A stretch of DNA of 64,000 nucleotides from Aspidapion aeneum (GCA_963576565.1 OY755038.1:10617756-10681755); one strand, 5' to 3'; positions 31,936 through 43,985 are shown, numbered from the stretch's first letter. A program made the numbers and translations. Notes: generated by a model from the letters alone, not told the origin.

Positions 31936-32035
31936 CCTAAAAGCAAACCGAACCGAACTTAACTGACCCAAACCGAACTGAACTAAACCGAATCGAACTA
32001 AACCAAACCGAACGGAACCGAACCGAACCGCACAA
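31930..32035 (+). repeat. Degenerate AACCG/AACCT pentamer array
   Basis: About twenty degenerate pentamers (AACCT, AACCG, AACTG) in a row. Similar arrays form the centre of the foldback at 63014-63777. They resemble the arthropod telomere unit TTAGG in inverse form, but mixed with AACCG. Confidence 0.8.
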
Positions 32036-32466
32036 GCAATCAGCAAGAATCGGCTGGGCCGATTCTTGCTGAATAGTTCTAAATAAATAACCGCGCATTT
32101 AACCCTCAGATGCATCGTAACAAGAGTTGGCCCAGGCCCAATGTGTCAAAATATCTGTGGGGCGGTCAACTGTACAAATTTTTAAAATTATATGAAAAAA
32201 GCGATAAAAAACACGAAAAACTAGGTATGTAATTAATTTAAAATTGTAAAATAATTAATCCTAAGCTAATTTACAAATTTATGTCGAAAATTTGACGATG
32301 CAATATAGAAGTTGATTTTTTTCAACCAAAACAAGTCAAAGAAAATCCCTATGTAACGTTCTTTTTTTAATTTCCCGTATCTAAATCGACTAAAAATAGT
32401 TCAAAGAATCATTTTCATACTAAAAAATCGTTATGCACTATGCGTTTTGACGAGCGAGGTAAAATA

Positions 32467-33200
32467 AAATACTCTGCCAATATATGGGCCCCTAAGCTCA
32501 CACTAGGTACTATAGTTATAGTTTACGTGTGAGGCTAATATAACTAAAAACTGAAATATATTTTATTCAACTCCAGACTAAATTACCTTTTGTTTGATAC
32601 CACACAAGCCATGTTTTGACTTAAACTCAAATTTTTGAAATCTACCCCCACCCTTAAAAAAACAAAAAACTAAAATGTATTTTGTTAAACTCCGGACTCA
32701 ATTACCTTTCATTTGATATCACACACGCCATATTTTCACTTGAACTCTAATTTTTAAAATATACCCCTACCATTTTTTTTTAAATAAATTAAAATGTATT
32801 TTGTTTAACTGCAGACTCAATTACCTTTCGTTTGATATCACACACGCCATATTTTCACGTAAACTCTAATTTTTGAAATCTACCCCCACCCGTTTATTTG
32901 GTTTGTGTTCGGTGGATTTTGTTCATTTTTAAATGGGACCATCTCGACCCAAGACCCAGCCTAGGTACCAAATTTCATTAAAATCGGCAAAGCGGTTTTT
33001 GAGTTATGCGCGTTGGTCGTTACAGACAGACAGACATACAGACAGACAGACAGACGGCGCAACAAAAAAGTTTCAAAATCATCTGAAACGCAAAGATATA
33101 TAAAAATTTTTGAAATCGGAGCAACTTTTTTTTTCTCGAAAAAATTAGGATCACCATAGCTCACACTACTATAGTATAGTATAGTATATGTGTGAGCTAA
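32467..33200 (+). mobile_element. Helitron/HINE-like repeat, copy C
   Basis: Third copy of the family at 318-2156 and 7824-8531, inserted in the Tigger element. It keeps both hairpins, (CAGA)n at 33023-33054 and the CTAA end followed by T. It is uninterrupted and gives the empty site for the transposon in copy A. Confidence 0.65.
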
Positions 33201-33256
33201 TAAGCGGACAAAATCTACCAAACCGTGAGTGTCCGCTTATAGGAGGTTTCACTGTA

Positions 33257-33645
33257 TTGTTTACTACCATTGATTTTTGAAGTTAATGATTACTACGTTG
33301 GTTACGTAACAAAAAGAAGTTAACGCATTGTTAATGTTACAAGGTTTTACACACTGGGATTATTGGTAAGGGTAATTTGATTTATGTTTGAAAATAGACT
33401 TCATTATCCACATTAATGTAAACAAAAGGCAACTCACAAAATAATACATAATTAGAGAGATCAATAAAGTGTGTAAACCTAATTAAATTGAATTATTCAA
33501 GGGGAAAAACTAGTAAAATAATAATAAATTAGCGCCAAAAGCAAAAATCGATTAAACTACACGTTTTACATTAAACGTGACCTTTTTGAAGCTGACATAT
33601 CTTGTAAAACACGCATAATTTTTTTGATTATTCATAGACATCTAA
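33257..33645. other. Stretch without a recognised gene
   Basis: About 390 bp, nothing recognised. Confidence 0.35.
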
Positions 33646-34374
33646 TTGCAATGCTTATAATATATATTGCGTTTATAGACTTTGAAAAAGCTTTGCAGCA
33701 TTGAGCACTTGGTAGTAAAAGCATCTATAATATATATTGCGTTTATAGACTTTGAAAAAGCTTTGCAGCATTGAGCACTGGGTAGTAAAAGCATCTTGAA
33801 TTATTAATAGCCGAATAGATCACAGATATAATATAGAGTTAATATCCTATATATAGCGAAGCAACAACATCAGTCAAAATCCACGCAGGAACAAGCTAAT
33901 CCGCATAAGAAAAGGCATAAGACAGGGTGATACAATATCTCCTAAACTATTTAACCAGGCCCTAGAAGATGTTTTTAAAAACCTAGATTGGGAAGAAATA
34001 AACATCAAAGTAAGCGGACAATACTTGATAATATCCTATATATAGCGAAACAACATCAATCAAAATCCACGAAGGAACAAGCTAATCGGCATAAAAAAGG
34101 CGTAAGACAGGGTGACACAATAGATTGGGAAGAAATAAGCATCAAAGTAAGCGGACAATACTTGAACCACCTAAGATATGCTGATGATATCGCCTTAATA
34201 ACAGATAAGAAAGAAGAACTGATAAAAATGCTGGAAGAACTAGATACAGCAGCTAAAAATATAGGCTTGAGTATGAACTACGCTAAAACTAAAATCATAA
34301 TACACACAGATGAAAATATCACGATCGGAATAAACCAAGAATATATAGAACAAGTAGAGGAATATATAGACCTG
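33646..34374 (+). pseudogene. RTE-type reverse transcriptase, broken, 5' part
   Basis: Remains of the palm domain of an RTE-clade LINE. FIDFEKAL (motif A) is seen twice because about 70 bp are tandemly duplicated at 33655-33796. Then comes RQGDTISPKLFNQALE (motif B), then a partly duplicated segment ending in LRYADDIALITD (motif C with the catalytic YADD) near 34155-34200. The longest open piece is 33988-34422. Stops, duplications and shifts rule out function. It is interrupted at 34375 by a solo LTR-like insertion and continues at 35693. Confidence 0.85.
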
Positions 34375-35688
34375 TGTAACAAAACGGGATTTGAGCATAA
34401 ATGGTATTTTTGCCATTTATAAGTTTTTAAAGATTTTTAATTAAATATTGTTTTGACATCAACAAGCATTAATTATATGCAAGACTAGGTTAAGATTAAG
34501 TAAAATTTATGGCAACTCCGGCGACTTGTTTTTAGGCATATTTTCAGGTTTGCCGTATTTTAATAAAAGTTGTATTCGGCTAATATGTCCTTTGAGCCAC
34601 TAACATCAAAATAATTCTTATTTTGTAACTGGAAACAAATTTTAAACTATTTTTAATTTAAAAAAAACACACTGTATAATTTTACTTTCTAACGGGTTTT
34701 TAAGTCTGGCTTGCATTGCTATTTTGTCTCTTAGTGGAGCGCTTAAAGCGCAGTCTATCTCTTTCTCGCCAAGGCGAAAGGGAGTAGAATTCTAGCCAAT
34801 CAACGCCAAGATATTTGTCCCTTCAAGCGCAGGGTCGCTTTAACTGAGACGAGAAACTTTCGAAAGTCGTCAGGGAGTTTACTCTTTAGTTTGCCTTTGC
34901 CTAGTACGGTACGCTTTCATTCACACTTCTTAAGGGGGGGTTTTATTTCAACTGGGGAAATTTATCAATTATTTTAACTTTGTATAAGCTATTATCTTTA
35001 TTATTCATAATTATTTTAGTCTTTCCTTTTGGAGTTTATTGATTTTAAAGTCATTAATTATTACTGTTTCCAGTGTTTTGAAATAATGTGTGTAACTGTT
35101 TTATGGTTTTTTCTAACAACAAAATACAAACCATTCGTTGCCCTAAAATCGGCATTTTTAATTAATAACATATCCCAAACCTAAACAGTAATATTAGGTA
35201 AATTAAACAGTTGATTGAATAGTTTCACTCATTCAATCAACGTTTAAGATGTTGATAAATATATATATTTATAACAAATATATAAAAGGTTTATAAAACC
35301 TAAAAGTTTAAGAAGTGTAAATATTTGAATACAAAAGTTTAATAGTAGTAATAAGTCGATATTCAACTTAATATAAGAAGTGAAAGTGTGAAGCTGCAAG
35401 AAGAAAATTGAAAAGGTATGTATGATTATCCTACAGTAGTTATACATTTGAGAAAAACGTTTATAGCATACTTTTCCTCCAAGAACCGCCAAATTCCCTT
35501 TCGAGATCGTGTAAATTTAATAACATATAGTAACATTTAATCTTTTTATAATTTATATAAGTTGTAGCCTAAGTTGGTAGCTTACAACATTTAAGCCTTG
35601 GCCACTTGAGGTGACAGTACCACTGTCACACACAGGCCCCTGTTACAAAGTGTGACAGTACCACTGTCACACACAGGCCCCTGTTACA
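34375..35688. mobile_element. Solo LTR-like repeat, copy B, inverse of copy A
   Basis: 1314 bp with TGTAACAAAACGGG at the left and GGCCCCTGTTACA at the right, flanked by direct CCTG (34371-34374 and 35689-35692). It is inserted in the RTE reverse transcriptase. Matches 21952-23232 in inverse orientation along its whole length. About 46 bp containing GTGACAGTACCACTGTCAC are tandemly duplicated next to the right end, which explains the extra length. Confidence 0.8.
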
Positions 35689-35692
35689 CCTG

Positions 35693-36243
35693 GGACAAAT
35701 CAATAAACAAAAAAGGAAAACCAAACAGCTGAAATCAAGAGACGAGTAAGATTGGCCAGGGCCGCATTCGGTAAATTAAGCTACATATTAAAAAATAAAT
35801 ATCCTCAGTACCTCAAAACGAAAGTGTATAACCAATGTATCCTTCCTGTACTCGCATATGGATCCCAGACGTGGACACCTACAAAATCACACATGAATAA
35901 GGTAACGAAACCCCACAGATTAATGAAAAGACAAATGTTACATGTAAAGCTAACATATAGAAAAAGGAATGAATGGATAAGAAATAAAACAAAAGTAAGG
36001 GATGTCAGAGGAGAAGTAGCAAAATTAAAATGGAAATTTGTCGGTCATAATATCAAACAGAAAGACGATCGATGGAACAAATTTATTGTAAATTGGAGAC
36101 CTTGGGAAAATAAAAGAACGAGGGGAAGACCCCAAATGAGATGCGCGGACGATTTGAAGCAACATGCGGGAACTAAATGGATGAACACGGCGTCAGACAG
36201 GGAAGAGTGGAAGATATTGAGGAAGGCATATGTCCAAAGATAG
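35693..36243 (+). pseudogene. RTE-type LINE, C-terminal part
   Basis: Continuation of 33646-34374 beyond the LTR insertion. Open from 35752 (163 codons) to a stop. Contains AFGKLSYIL, PVLAYGSQTWTPTK, the RMLHVKL-like block, LKWKFVGH and NKRTRGRPQMRCADD, all standard words of the C-terminal region of RTE elements. A short ATAGATAG-type tail follows the stop at 36241. The original copy was therefore 3'-complete before decay. Confidence 0.85.
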
Positions 36244-36635
36244 ATCGAAGAAGGCTAAATAGATAGATAGAAGTTCGGGAGATTTGTTTGTTGATAAAAA
36301 TGCGTCACCGTGACCGAAGTTCGGTGCGTTAGTTTAAACGTAACTAATTGGGTTTGCATTTTTAATGGCGGCACCCTCGTTGTTTGTGTGCAACCCCCCG
36401 AACGCAAATAGTGAACGTTGAACATAAACCGGTAAAATTCATCAAGTAAACCGTGAAAATGGGGTTTTCCCAATGGCACAGAGACTAGCATGTTTTTAAT
36501 TTGTTTACCCCGAGAGCGATCTAATACATGCACTCGTTTTTTGCCTTTCAACAATAAACAATAAACAATTACACCAGTATTTACTAAGACCTTAAAACTT
36601 AGCATTTTAGACCGAGTTTAAGTATCAAGTCTATA
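36244..36635. other. Stretch without a recognised gene
   Basis: About 390 bp. The 116-codon minus frame at 36255-36605 has no family I recognise and no supporting context. Confidence 0.35.
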
Positions 36636-36904
36636 GACTTGATTAGTGTTGTAAATACTCGGATGATTTTAATATTCGAATATCTTGAATCGGATTAAAG
36701 TGATACTCAGATTAATCATCCATATCCAAATTAATTCGAATTAATTATTTAAATTTGTATGAAACGTAGTGCAGCCGTGTCCGATTCCGATTAATCCGAT
36801 TTTTTAGATGCTTTGTTTGTTGCTAAAAAAACGATCTCGAACTCGGAAGAAGAAATTCGAATTCATCTTTTAGCTTGTAAGAATCCGCCTGCGATGGTGT
36901 TTAT

Positions 36905-38096
36905 CATTGGCGTAGCTAGGGGGGGGGCAGGGGGGGCCTGGCCCCCCCCTGAAGTCCCTTAGGCCCCCCTAAGATATTTTAGGCCTCCCCTACCGACTAC
37001 TAGTAAAAGAACATGACGCTGAAAATACATACTTTTCTATTATTATTCGGGACATATTCAAATAAAATACTTAGGTGCATTAAAATTTAAAATCATTCAG
37101 ATAATGTTTACATTTCAGGAAAAAGCCCTTGTCTTGCGGAATTAGGCTTTTTCTCTTTAAATTATCGGTAACTTTTCTGCACTTATGCAATTTCCCGAAA
37201 ATATTTTTTAAATTTAAACATAATTATGCATATTGAATATTTCATACATATTGGCGACATCTTGTAAAATATTATAGAAGTGTAAGTTGAATTTCGCATT
37301 TAATAAAGACAGCGACCTTTGCCCCTCTGTTTCCGAAATCGGGTTGTAGATGTCGTAAGGTTATAAAAGACCTTTTTAAACTGTTTTTCTAAAATAAATA
37401 TAATAATCTTTTTAGTTTTTTTGAGGTTAGCGTTTAGTGTCTCATGGAAATTTTCCGATTTTGGTGACAATTTCATAACCATTTTCATATTAAGTTTTCC
37501 CACGTCGTTAAATGGAATAAATTCGTCGAGCAATACCGGGAAATTTTTAATATTAATACTTCTGCTCTAAGAGCAGAAATGACCGTTTTAAAGAATTGTA
37601 TTTTTCGGTTAAATCAAACTGTTGGTCATGATTCTATCAAACAACATATAGCAGAAAACACCTATCCAAACCTCTACCAACTTTTTAAAGTGGCGAGTAT
37701 TCTTCCAACTTGCGAGAGGTCTTTCTCTGCCATGAGAAGAGTTTTTAATTGGCTTAGAACAACTATGAATCAAGAGAGACACTCAGGTTTGTCATTGTTA
37801 TTCATAGAAAAAGATGTTGAGGTCGACTTAGACAGTGTGGTAGACGCTTTCAGTCAGCGACGTAGAAAACTTTCTTTGTAGAATTGCTGAATTATATACT
37901 TCCTGTGTATACATATAAATAAGTTGGTAAATGTATTATTAAATTTGTTATATTAAAATATTAGAACATTTAATGCGCGTATTTTTTTTTATTCATTGCA
38001 CAATTTGCACGACTCTTTAAAACCTATGTTTGCTTTTTGTTCAAGATAGACCGGGGCCACGGCCCCCCCTGAAAAGCAAGGCTAGCTACGCCAATG
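36905..38096 (+). mobile_element. hAT element, inner, internally deleted
   Basis: 1192 bp flanked by GTGTTTAT (36897-36904 and 38097-38104). Ends CATTGGCGTAGCTAG at both sides in inverse orientation, followed by G/C runs. It carries the last part of a transposase gene (37579-37881). The rest of the gene has been deleted. Confidence 0.9.
37579..37881 (+). pseudogene. hAT transposase C-terminal dimerisation domain
   Basis: 100 codons to a natural stop. The centre (LFKVASILPTCERSFSAMRR then NWLRTTMNQER and LSLLFIEKD) is the hATC dimerisation region, typical of ZMYM1-like hAT transposases in animals. The RNase-H-like catalytic domain, zinc finger and start of the gene are missing. It lies on the plus strand of its own inner hAT element, 215 bp before the right end. 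A relic, unless it is a last exon, for which no donor exon is seen. Confidence 0.85.
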
Positions 38097-38822
38097 GTGT
38101 TTATTCTTTATGTTGCCAGTAAAAATCCTATGTAAAAATTGAAATGTAGCAAAATTACCTTTGCAGTGAAAGGCTATTCTCTAAGGCCAGGTCAGTTACA
38201 AATTTAAGACGGAAATATATTGTCAAAAAAACATAGTCACATGATTTTATTTTTTTGTAGTTGTTCATTTTAATATGATAAGATTATAAAGAATTTATAA
38301 ATATTATTATATGTCTTTCCCATGACGGTTTATTTTTCTAAATATTTTTGTTTTCTAATGCGCTGTTTTAAGAGTTAAACTACCTAGGTACTGTTTTTTA
38401 TTTTTTATTAAAATAATCCCTTTTTTCCAATGAGTTTTGTGGTAATAATAAAATAAATATAAATTTAATATTTTTTAATTTAATGTAGATACGTCCGAAT
38501 TTGAATCATTTTTTATAACGCTAATTTTAAAATGAATTCGATGGTCAATAAATTTCAGCTCTGTATTCGTATAAAGTTATCTTTAATCATAATAATCAAT
38601 AAAAAACTCTCCAGGAATACTAGGTAAAAATTAATTCAAATCCGCATTCAATAAATTCTACCTCTGTGTTCGTATAAATGTTAGCAATATCCCAAGAGGT
38701 AAAAATTAATCCGTATCCGTTTTCCGATTCCGAATCATTTTAATACTCGGATGCATCCGAGGATTTTAGTACTCGGATTCAACGAATATTTTAATCCGAA
38801 TCGTTACAACGCTAGACTTGAT

Positions 38823-39184
38823 ACCGACCGGTTTAAGTATATTTTTTTAATACTCACAGGTCAAATAACTGCAAAGATTCGGTTTTCCCTAATGTGCAAT
38901 ATGATAGTAAGCATTTCTAAGTGAGTTTCATCTCATATAAATTCAAATTAACTTTAGAAATAAAGAAAAACCACATAAAAATTTTGTAGCAAAATGTCAT
39001 TTTTTGGAAATTTAAACCGTGCAGTCGTAGGATTCCCGTTAAAAATAGTCTCAAATTGTAGTACCGCCCCTGAGGGGTGGTTTAAAGTTCGAAAAACAAT
39101 AGAAATAATCCATGATTGAGAAAAAAACTTACATACAAACATATTCAAAGCTAAATAATACATAAATAACTTAAAACTATATCT
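38823..39184. other. Stretch without a recognised gene
   Basis: About 360 bp, nothing recognised. Confidence 0.35.
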
Positions 39185-39192
39185 GTAGATGC

Positions 39193-39790
39193 CACTGGCG
39201 TATATATGGGGGGGCCTGGGGAGACCGCCCCCCCCCCCGAAGCTAAGATTTTTTTAGATATTTTCGACATATCTCATGAAGACAAACATAAAATAGCATA
39301 AAATACGCCCTCATGGGGTCTCGCCCCCCCCCCCAAAACTGCCTCGGGCCCACCCCGAAACTTCTTCTTTTTTTTTTTCTTTTTTTCTCATTTGATAACC
39401 GTGACTCTTTCGCCGACAATAAGGCCGCCATTTCGGAACTCCTAATTGCACGGATCATCGGCCACCTTTGGAACCGCAGACCGGGTATTTTTTTTATCCG
39501 GTCCTTTTGTCCCTTAGAATGGCCTACCGACTGAAGGAGTGTGTAACAAAGTCCGCCTTCACGAGATATCCGACCTCATCCGGCCTGGTTACCGGCGTGA
39601 ATGAAGGGGTAGGACAATATTACATTTTACACTCCCCAGGAATCCTATAAATGTCTGCCGCACCCGACCTCGGCAACCGACGGGGATCGAACCCGCCACT
39701 GTAGCAAGCGAGATTCCTTAACTCACTTGTGTTCAATGCGCGAACGCACTGAGCCACCACGGCTACCTAAACTTTCTATATACGCCACTG
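39193..39790. mobile_element. hAT-like element carrying a SINE
   Basis: 598 bp flanked by GTAGATGC (39185-39192 and 39791-39798). Ends CACTGGCGTATATATGGG and the inverse of CAGTGGCGTATATAGAAAG, with long G and C runs inside the left end. Most of the interior is the SINE-like unit at 39362-39768. Confidence 0.85.
39362..39768 (-). mobile_element. tRNA-derived SINE
   Basis: On the minus strand the unit opens GTAGCCGTGGTGGCTCAGTG, which holds an A box (TGGCTCAGTG), and has a B box GGGTTCGATCCC at about 39683-39694. The spacing, about 60 bases more than in a simple tRNA, and the lack of a cloverleaf exclude a working tRNA gene. About 300 bp of body follows, ending in an A-rich tail (a T-rich run at 39362-39390 on the plus strand). 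A SINE transcribed by RNA polymerase III fits. The parent LINE is unknown. Confidence 0.75.
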
Positions 39791-39879
39791 GTAGATGCAT
39801 TACCACAAGATATATTAGAATCTCTTTTCAATTACACATTAACTAAAACCATCGACCATCGGTTTAATCGTTTTTACAT

Positions 39880-40510
39880 TGGGTCTTATATGGAAGGTCA
39901 AACGTGTTTTTATTATATTTTCAACATGATACTTTAGATTTCCGCGAAATTTCAGTGAAATATTCTAATATACCATCTCGATAGTCCACCAAACTTTTGT
40001 AAGGATGCAAGATGATTAAAAGGTTAAAATCTTCAAGATTTAGCATTCCTTATTTTGAATTCAAATTACCCGCCATGTACCGCATGCCAACTGTTATATT
40101 TGACATGTATTTGTTATTGACATATGTGTTTGTCATGTCATTTGTTTATTTGTTTGTATTATAAAACTTTTTTGACTTTTTAATGATTTTCTACAAAAAA
40201 GTTCACTTAGAATCCAAAAATACCAGCGTTAATCTTTAATTACAGTACAAAAAAATAATTTTTTGATGTTGTAATTTTTGTAAACACATGTAAATAACTA
40301 TATTAAGTTGTATGCCGAGTGTCGAATATAAACAAATAGATGTAGGTAATCTGATTACTTTCCACGCAGAAACGAACACATTCGCTTCTGCTTTAAATTT
40401 AATTTTTGTTTGAGCTAATGAAGCAGCCTTGATAAATTAAGGATTACTATACATTTAAAAAAAATGTTCTGCAAGAATGTAGTAAAAACAATCTCAAAAC
40501 CTGCTTTATT
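39880..40510 (-). mobile_element. Diverged, longer member of the 612-bp hAT-like family
   Basis: In inverse orientation it contains the family words TTAGCATTCCTTATTTTGAA and CCGCCATGTAC, and ends near the CTTTATT..AAAACAATCTCAAAA block. Compared with the 612-bp copies it has about 240 extra bases (40125-40370). The same extra segment occurs in the copy at 62060-63980, so it is an older, longer form rather than a later insertion. Confidence 0.65.
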
Positions 40511-40961
40511 TAGAAATAATTTGCAGACCCGTTTGATGTAGGTATACGTACTCTTATATTGCGCGCGCATTACGATTCTTCATCTTGTTTGTACTGTTTT
40601 ATCACCAGTCCGATCATAGAGTAAGTAATACATACAGAGGTCCGAAGCTTACGGAGCGCGAGGCGAACCGGTTTGATCACAGGCTTTTGTCTTCACGCAA
40701 AACTCTGAAATCAAATTGGGTTTCCCCTCGGGAAGTTGCCGGTGTTACCAAGAAGGATGTATTTCTCTGTAAAAATATGCTGTCCATCGATCGATTGGTG
40801 ACCTTGAACAGAAAGTATATAACGCTATGTACTTTGTGCCTCGAGCCTTCGCGCGTCGCCTTGATTCAGTCGACGTCTGGCTTTCAGCGGTATTACATCT
40901 GTTATAAAAGACTTTGCGCGGCAATGAAAGTTTTCTCCTCTCACGAAGTAAATAGCCTATC
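40511..40961 (+). other. GC-richer stretch with unexplained 128-codon frame
   Basis: The frame 40585-40971 is open for 128 codons in a locally more GC-rich, CpG-containing stretch, which is unusual for this window. It is basic with several Cys residues (CTLCLEPS, YICYKRLC), has no motif I recognise and no signal peptide. The last codons run into the MITE at 40962. It could be a gene scrap, an exon or chance. Confidence 0.3.
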
Positions 40962-41292
40962 GATGGTCTAACTGCAATACCCCGTATCTAACATTTTGAT
41001 CATTTTTAGATTATTTGTGATTTAGGCCAAATGAGCTGGCTACTTTCATAGTGTATATTACTATAAGACATTATATGCGTGGGAAATGACAAATATAGCA
41101 AATATATCATTTTTTATACCCAATAACCCTAACTGAACCTATATGTGTTACCTAAACTGTTTTTCGTTATATAGCAAATAATTTTTTTTATACCCAATAA
41201 CCCTAACCGAACCTATATGTGTTACCTAAACTGTTTTTCGCTTCCCCTGTAAAGTTTCATTTTTTCAGATACGGGATATTGCAGTTAGGCCA
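40962..41292. mobile_element. MITE with GATGGYCTAACTGCAATA ends
   Basis: 331 bp. The ends GATGGTCTAACTGCAATAC and the inverse of GATGGCCTAACTGCAATAT continue as CCCGTATCT in both. Inside, about 75 bp with ACCCAATAACCCTAAC are tandemly duplicated (41110-41180, 41185-41245). Target duplication not clear. Confidence 0.7.
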
Positions 41293-41559
41293 TCGCTATA
41301 CTGCCGTCAAAAGAAAAAACCACGTATTCAACAAAATCGCTATTTTCAGAAAATGAAGGGTAAAGTTTTGGATGCAAATAAAACACAAATTTATTTTCCG
41401 GAATAAAACTGCACTTGATAGAGAATTAATCAGAGTTTTAACCAAATATATTTTTTTGTCCGATGTCTCAAAATCCAAGGGCGGACTTAATTAAAATGTA
41501 CCCTTCAAAGATGCTCGTTTATTTTTGTGTTGCGAACATGTTTTAATCACTTTTTTAAA
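41293..41559. other. Stretch without a recognised gene
   Basis: Under 300 bp, nothing recognised. Confidence 0.35.
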
Positions 41560-42600
41560 TTAGTTAAAAGGCTGCATTCTTGCCACGCACAGCAAGGTAT
41601 GAACTAGCAAAATCGGTTCGGTGGTTCTAAAAAAATATATTTTTGTTTCAACCATTGTTTTGCATATTATGCGATATCCTTGCCAATCATGTCTGCATTT
41701 ATTTCCTTATGAGTTCATTACTACTAAACCGATTTTGATGAAGTAAAAAACATCCTGTTGAGAATTGATTGCTTTTTAAAGATCATGATCAAAATTTATC
41801 GCCATCTTAAAATTTAAGATGGCGGACACTGCGGACAGAATCATACTTGATTCTTCAAAATGGCGTGTTGATTCTTATTTTCCGAAAATATTTTAGTTTT
41901 TTTTTAATTTGTAGAAAACCACTACTTTTCCCTCACACAACGACGTACAAATTAGTAAAATATCTGTGTGGTGGTTCTCAAAAAATCTATTTTTGCTTCA
42001 ACCATTGTTTTACAGATTCTACGATTGCATTGCCAATCCTTCTGCATTCATTTCCTTATAAATTCGTTATTACTAAACCAATTTTAGCGAAATAAAAAAA
42101 ATCGTGGTGAGAATTGATTGCTCTTTAAAGATTCTTATCGAAATTTTCCGCCATCTTGGAAATTAAGATGTCGACCAGAATCATACTTGATTCTTCAAAA
42201 TGGCGTGTTTATTCTTATTTTGCGAAAATGTTTTAGTTTTTTTTTATTTATAGAAAAACACTATTTTCATCCCGCATAAAGAGGTACAAATTAATAAAAT
42301 CGGTGTAGCGGTTCTTACAAAATCGGATTTTTTTTAACCATTGTTTTACAAATTATACTTGTTTGCATTTTATAAATTCATTATTACTGAACCGATTTTA
42401 GTGAAATAAAAAACATCATGCTGCAAATTTTAAAGATCAATCAGTTTGCGCCATGATGTTATTTATTTCACTAAAATCGGCTTAGTAATAATGAATTTAT
42501 AAAGAACTGAATGCAGACAGGATTAGCCATGCAATCGTATAATTTGTAAAACAATGGTTAAAACAAAATCAGATTTTGTGAGAACCAACCAAGCTTGTTT
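41560..42600. repeat. Tandem then inverted repeat array, about 340-bp unit
   Basis: Three direct units, marked by ACCATTGTTTT at 41651, 42001 and about 42337, each with ACTAAACCGATTTT, AAGATGGCGG- and TCTTCAAAATGGCGTG-like words. A fourth, partial unit runs in the opposite direction from about 42420 to 42600, making a foldback with the third. No gene. Confidence 0.8.
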
Positions 42601-43439
42601 TTATTTTAAGGATGTGGTGTTAATACATTAGTTAGAGCAAAAAATTTAAAAAGGCTCTCCGTTTTCGGTCTAGAAGATAATCAAAAAGTGACGCCTTATA
42701 TTTGAAAAAATTAGTTGCTTTGTATAACTTAAACCATATATAGGGCGGCTCAAAAATATATTGTGTTTTACAAAAATATATTTTTTTAAAATGCCCATAA
42801 CTTTACTTAACTATCACCTAATTTTTTCTTATTAGTTTTTTTGGAAAGGAGGAGCTTTAAGTTTTATTAGAAAAAAATATTTTTTTATAAATTAAAATGA
42901 GTCTTTGAAAATTTATCATTTCTTAAAAAAATATTGTCCAATTTTTATAATTGTGGTCATTTTGAGAAGCCACAATACTTAACAAATAATTTAATTTTAC
43001 AACTGACATTTCATAAATATTCAAGATGATGGACAAATTTTAATGTAAGGTTATTTTGCAACAAATTTGATATGGTCCTGCGGGTATTCTGTGAGGTACT
43101 CGGTATTTCTTCTTTTCACGACGATCAGATAAATTTAAAAATAATCGTGAAATAGAAGGCAATGGATCTTCCAAGCACCATTGACCCCAATAACGTATTT
43201 AAAAAAATAATAAAAGGCCTATAAAGTTTTGTGTTACATAAGTTATAATATAGTATAAATTTTCCTTTTCTGTTTTTCTGTTTTTTAGGAACTCTTTATT
43301 TTCACCCTGTATAATAATTGCCTGGACAAAAATTTTCAAAAAACTTTCTTAAAACGAAATAAAGCAACTATTTACAAATGCAACACTATAATTCTTATCA
43401 CAGGAAAATGATTATAATTTTGTACCCAATGTCCAACAT
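42601..43439. other. Stretch without a recognised gene
   Basis: About 840 bp of very AT-rich sequence, nothing recognised. Confidence 0.35.
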
Positions 43440-43985
43440 GTAACACAGAGCCATTCCCCCGTGCGTCAGCGTCGGTGAAGAGAGCAAACATGGAGGTGTC
43501 AAAAAGCGCATCAATTTGTTGTAACAAATTAAAGTTTAAAAAAAAATCGATTTTTTGATTTTTTTATTAGATCCTGTTTTACCGGCCTATGCAGGTGTAC
43601 TGACAAATAACCTTAGTGTCAGTTTAAAAAGCAAACATGAGAGTATCAAAAAAGCGCATCAATTTGGGTAACAAATTTAAGTTAAAAAAAAATCGATTAT
43701 TAATTTTTTTTGTTAGATCCGGTTTTACCGGCCCATACAGGTATACTGACAAATAACCTTTATGTCAATCAGAAGAGCAAATAAGGGAGTGTCGATAAAG
43801 GGAATCGATTTGGTGTAACAATTTAAAGTTTAAAAAAAAAATGGATTTTTTAATTTTTCTATTAGATCCTCTTTTACCGGCCTATGCACGTACTCTGCCA
43901 ACTAACATTAATGTAAATCAAAAGGGCAAATGCAGGAATGTCGAAAAGGCAAATCAACTTGGTGTAACAAAAAAAAATCTATTAA
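43440..43985 (+). repeat. Tandem repeat, about 147-bp unit, 3.6 units
   Basis: The word CAATTTGGTGTAACAA or a variant recurs at about 43513, 43661, 43807 and 43954, a period of 146-148 bp. Each unit contains TTAGATCCTGTTTTACCGGC and GTACTGACAAATAACCTT. Copies differ at many bases, so the array is not recent. Confidence 0.85.

Larger units (their letters stand above)
31352..33254 (+). mobile_element. Pogo/Tigger-type DNA transposon, defective
   Basis: Flanked by TA (31350-31351 and 33255-33256). Ends CAGTGAAACCTCTCCTTGCG and the inverse of CAGTGAAACCTCCTATAAGC, with subterminal AAGCGGACACTC words, are typical of Tigger/pogo. The left part carries the start of the transposase (31687-31935). 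The catalytic DDE part is gone, and the right part is taken up by the HINE-like copy at 32467-33200. Confidence 0.85.
36644..38814. mobile_element. hAT element, outer, non-autonomous
   Basis: 2171 bp flanked by GACTTGAT (36636-36643 and 38815-38822). Ends TAGTGTTGTAAATACTCGG and the inverse of TAGCGTTGTAACGATTCGG. The subterminal regions are full of ATTCGGAT-type words in both orientations. It has no transposase of its own. Its middle is occupied by the hAT element at 36905-38096. Confidence 0.85.

Noticed and set aside
39660..39770. tRNA gene on the minus strand
   Set aside because: A and B boxes are present, but the spacing is too long and no acceptor or anticodon stems form. It is a SINE head.
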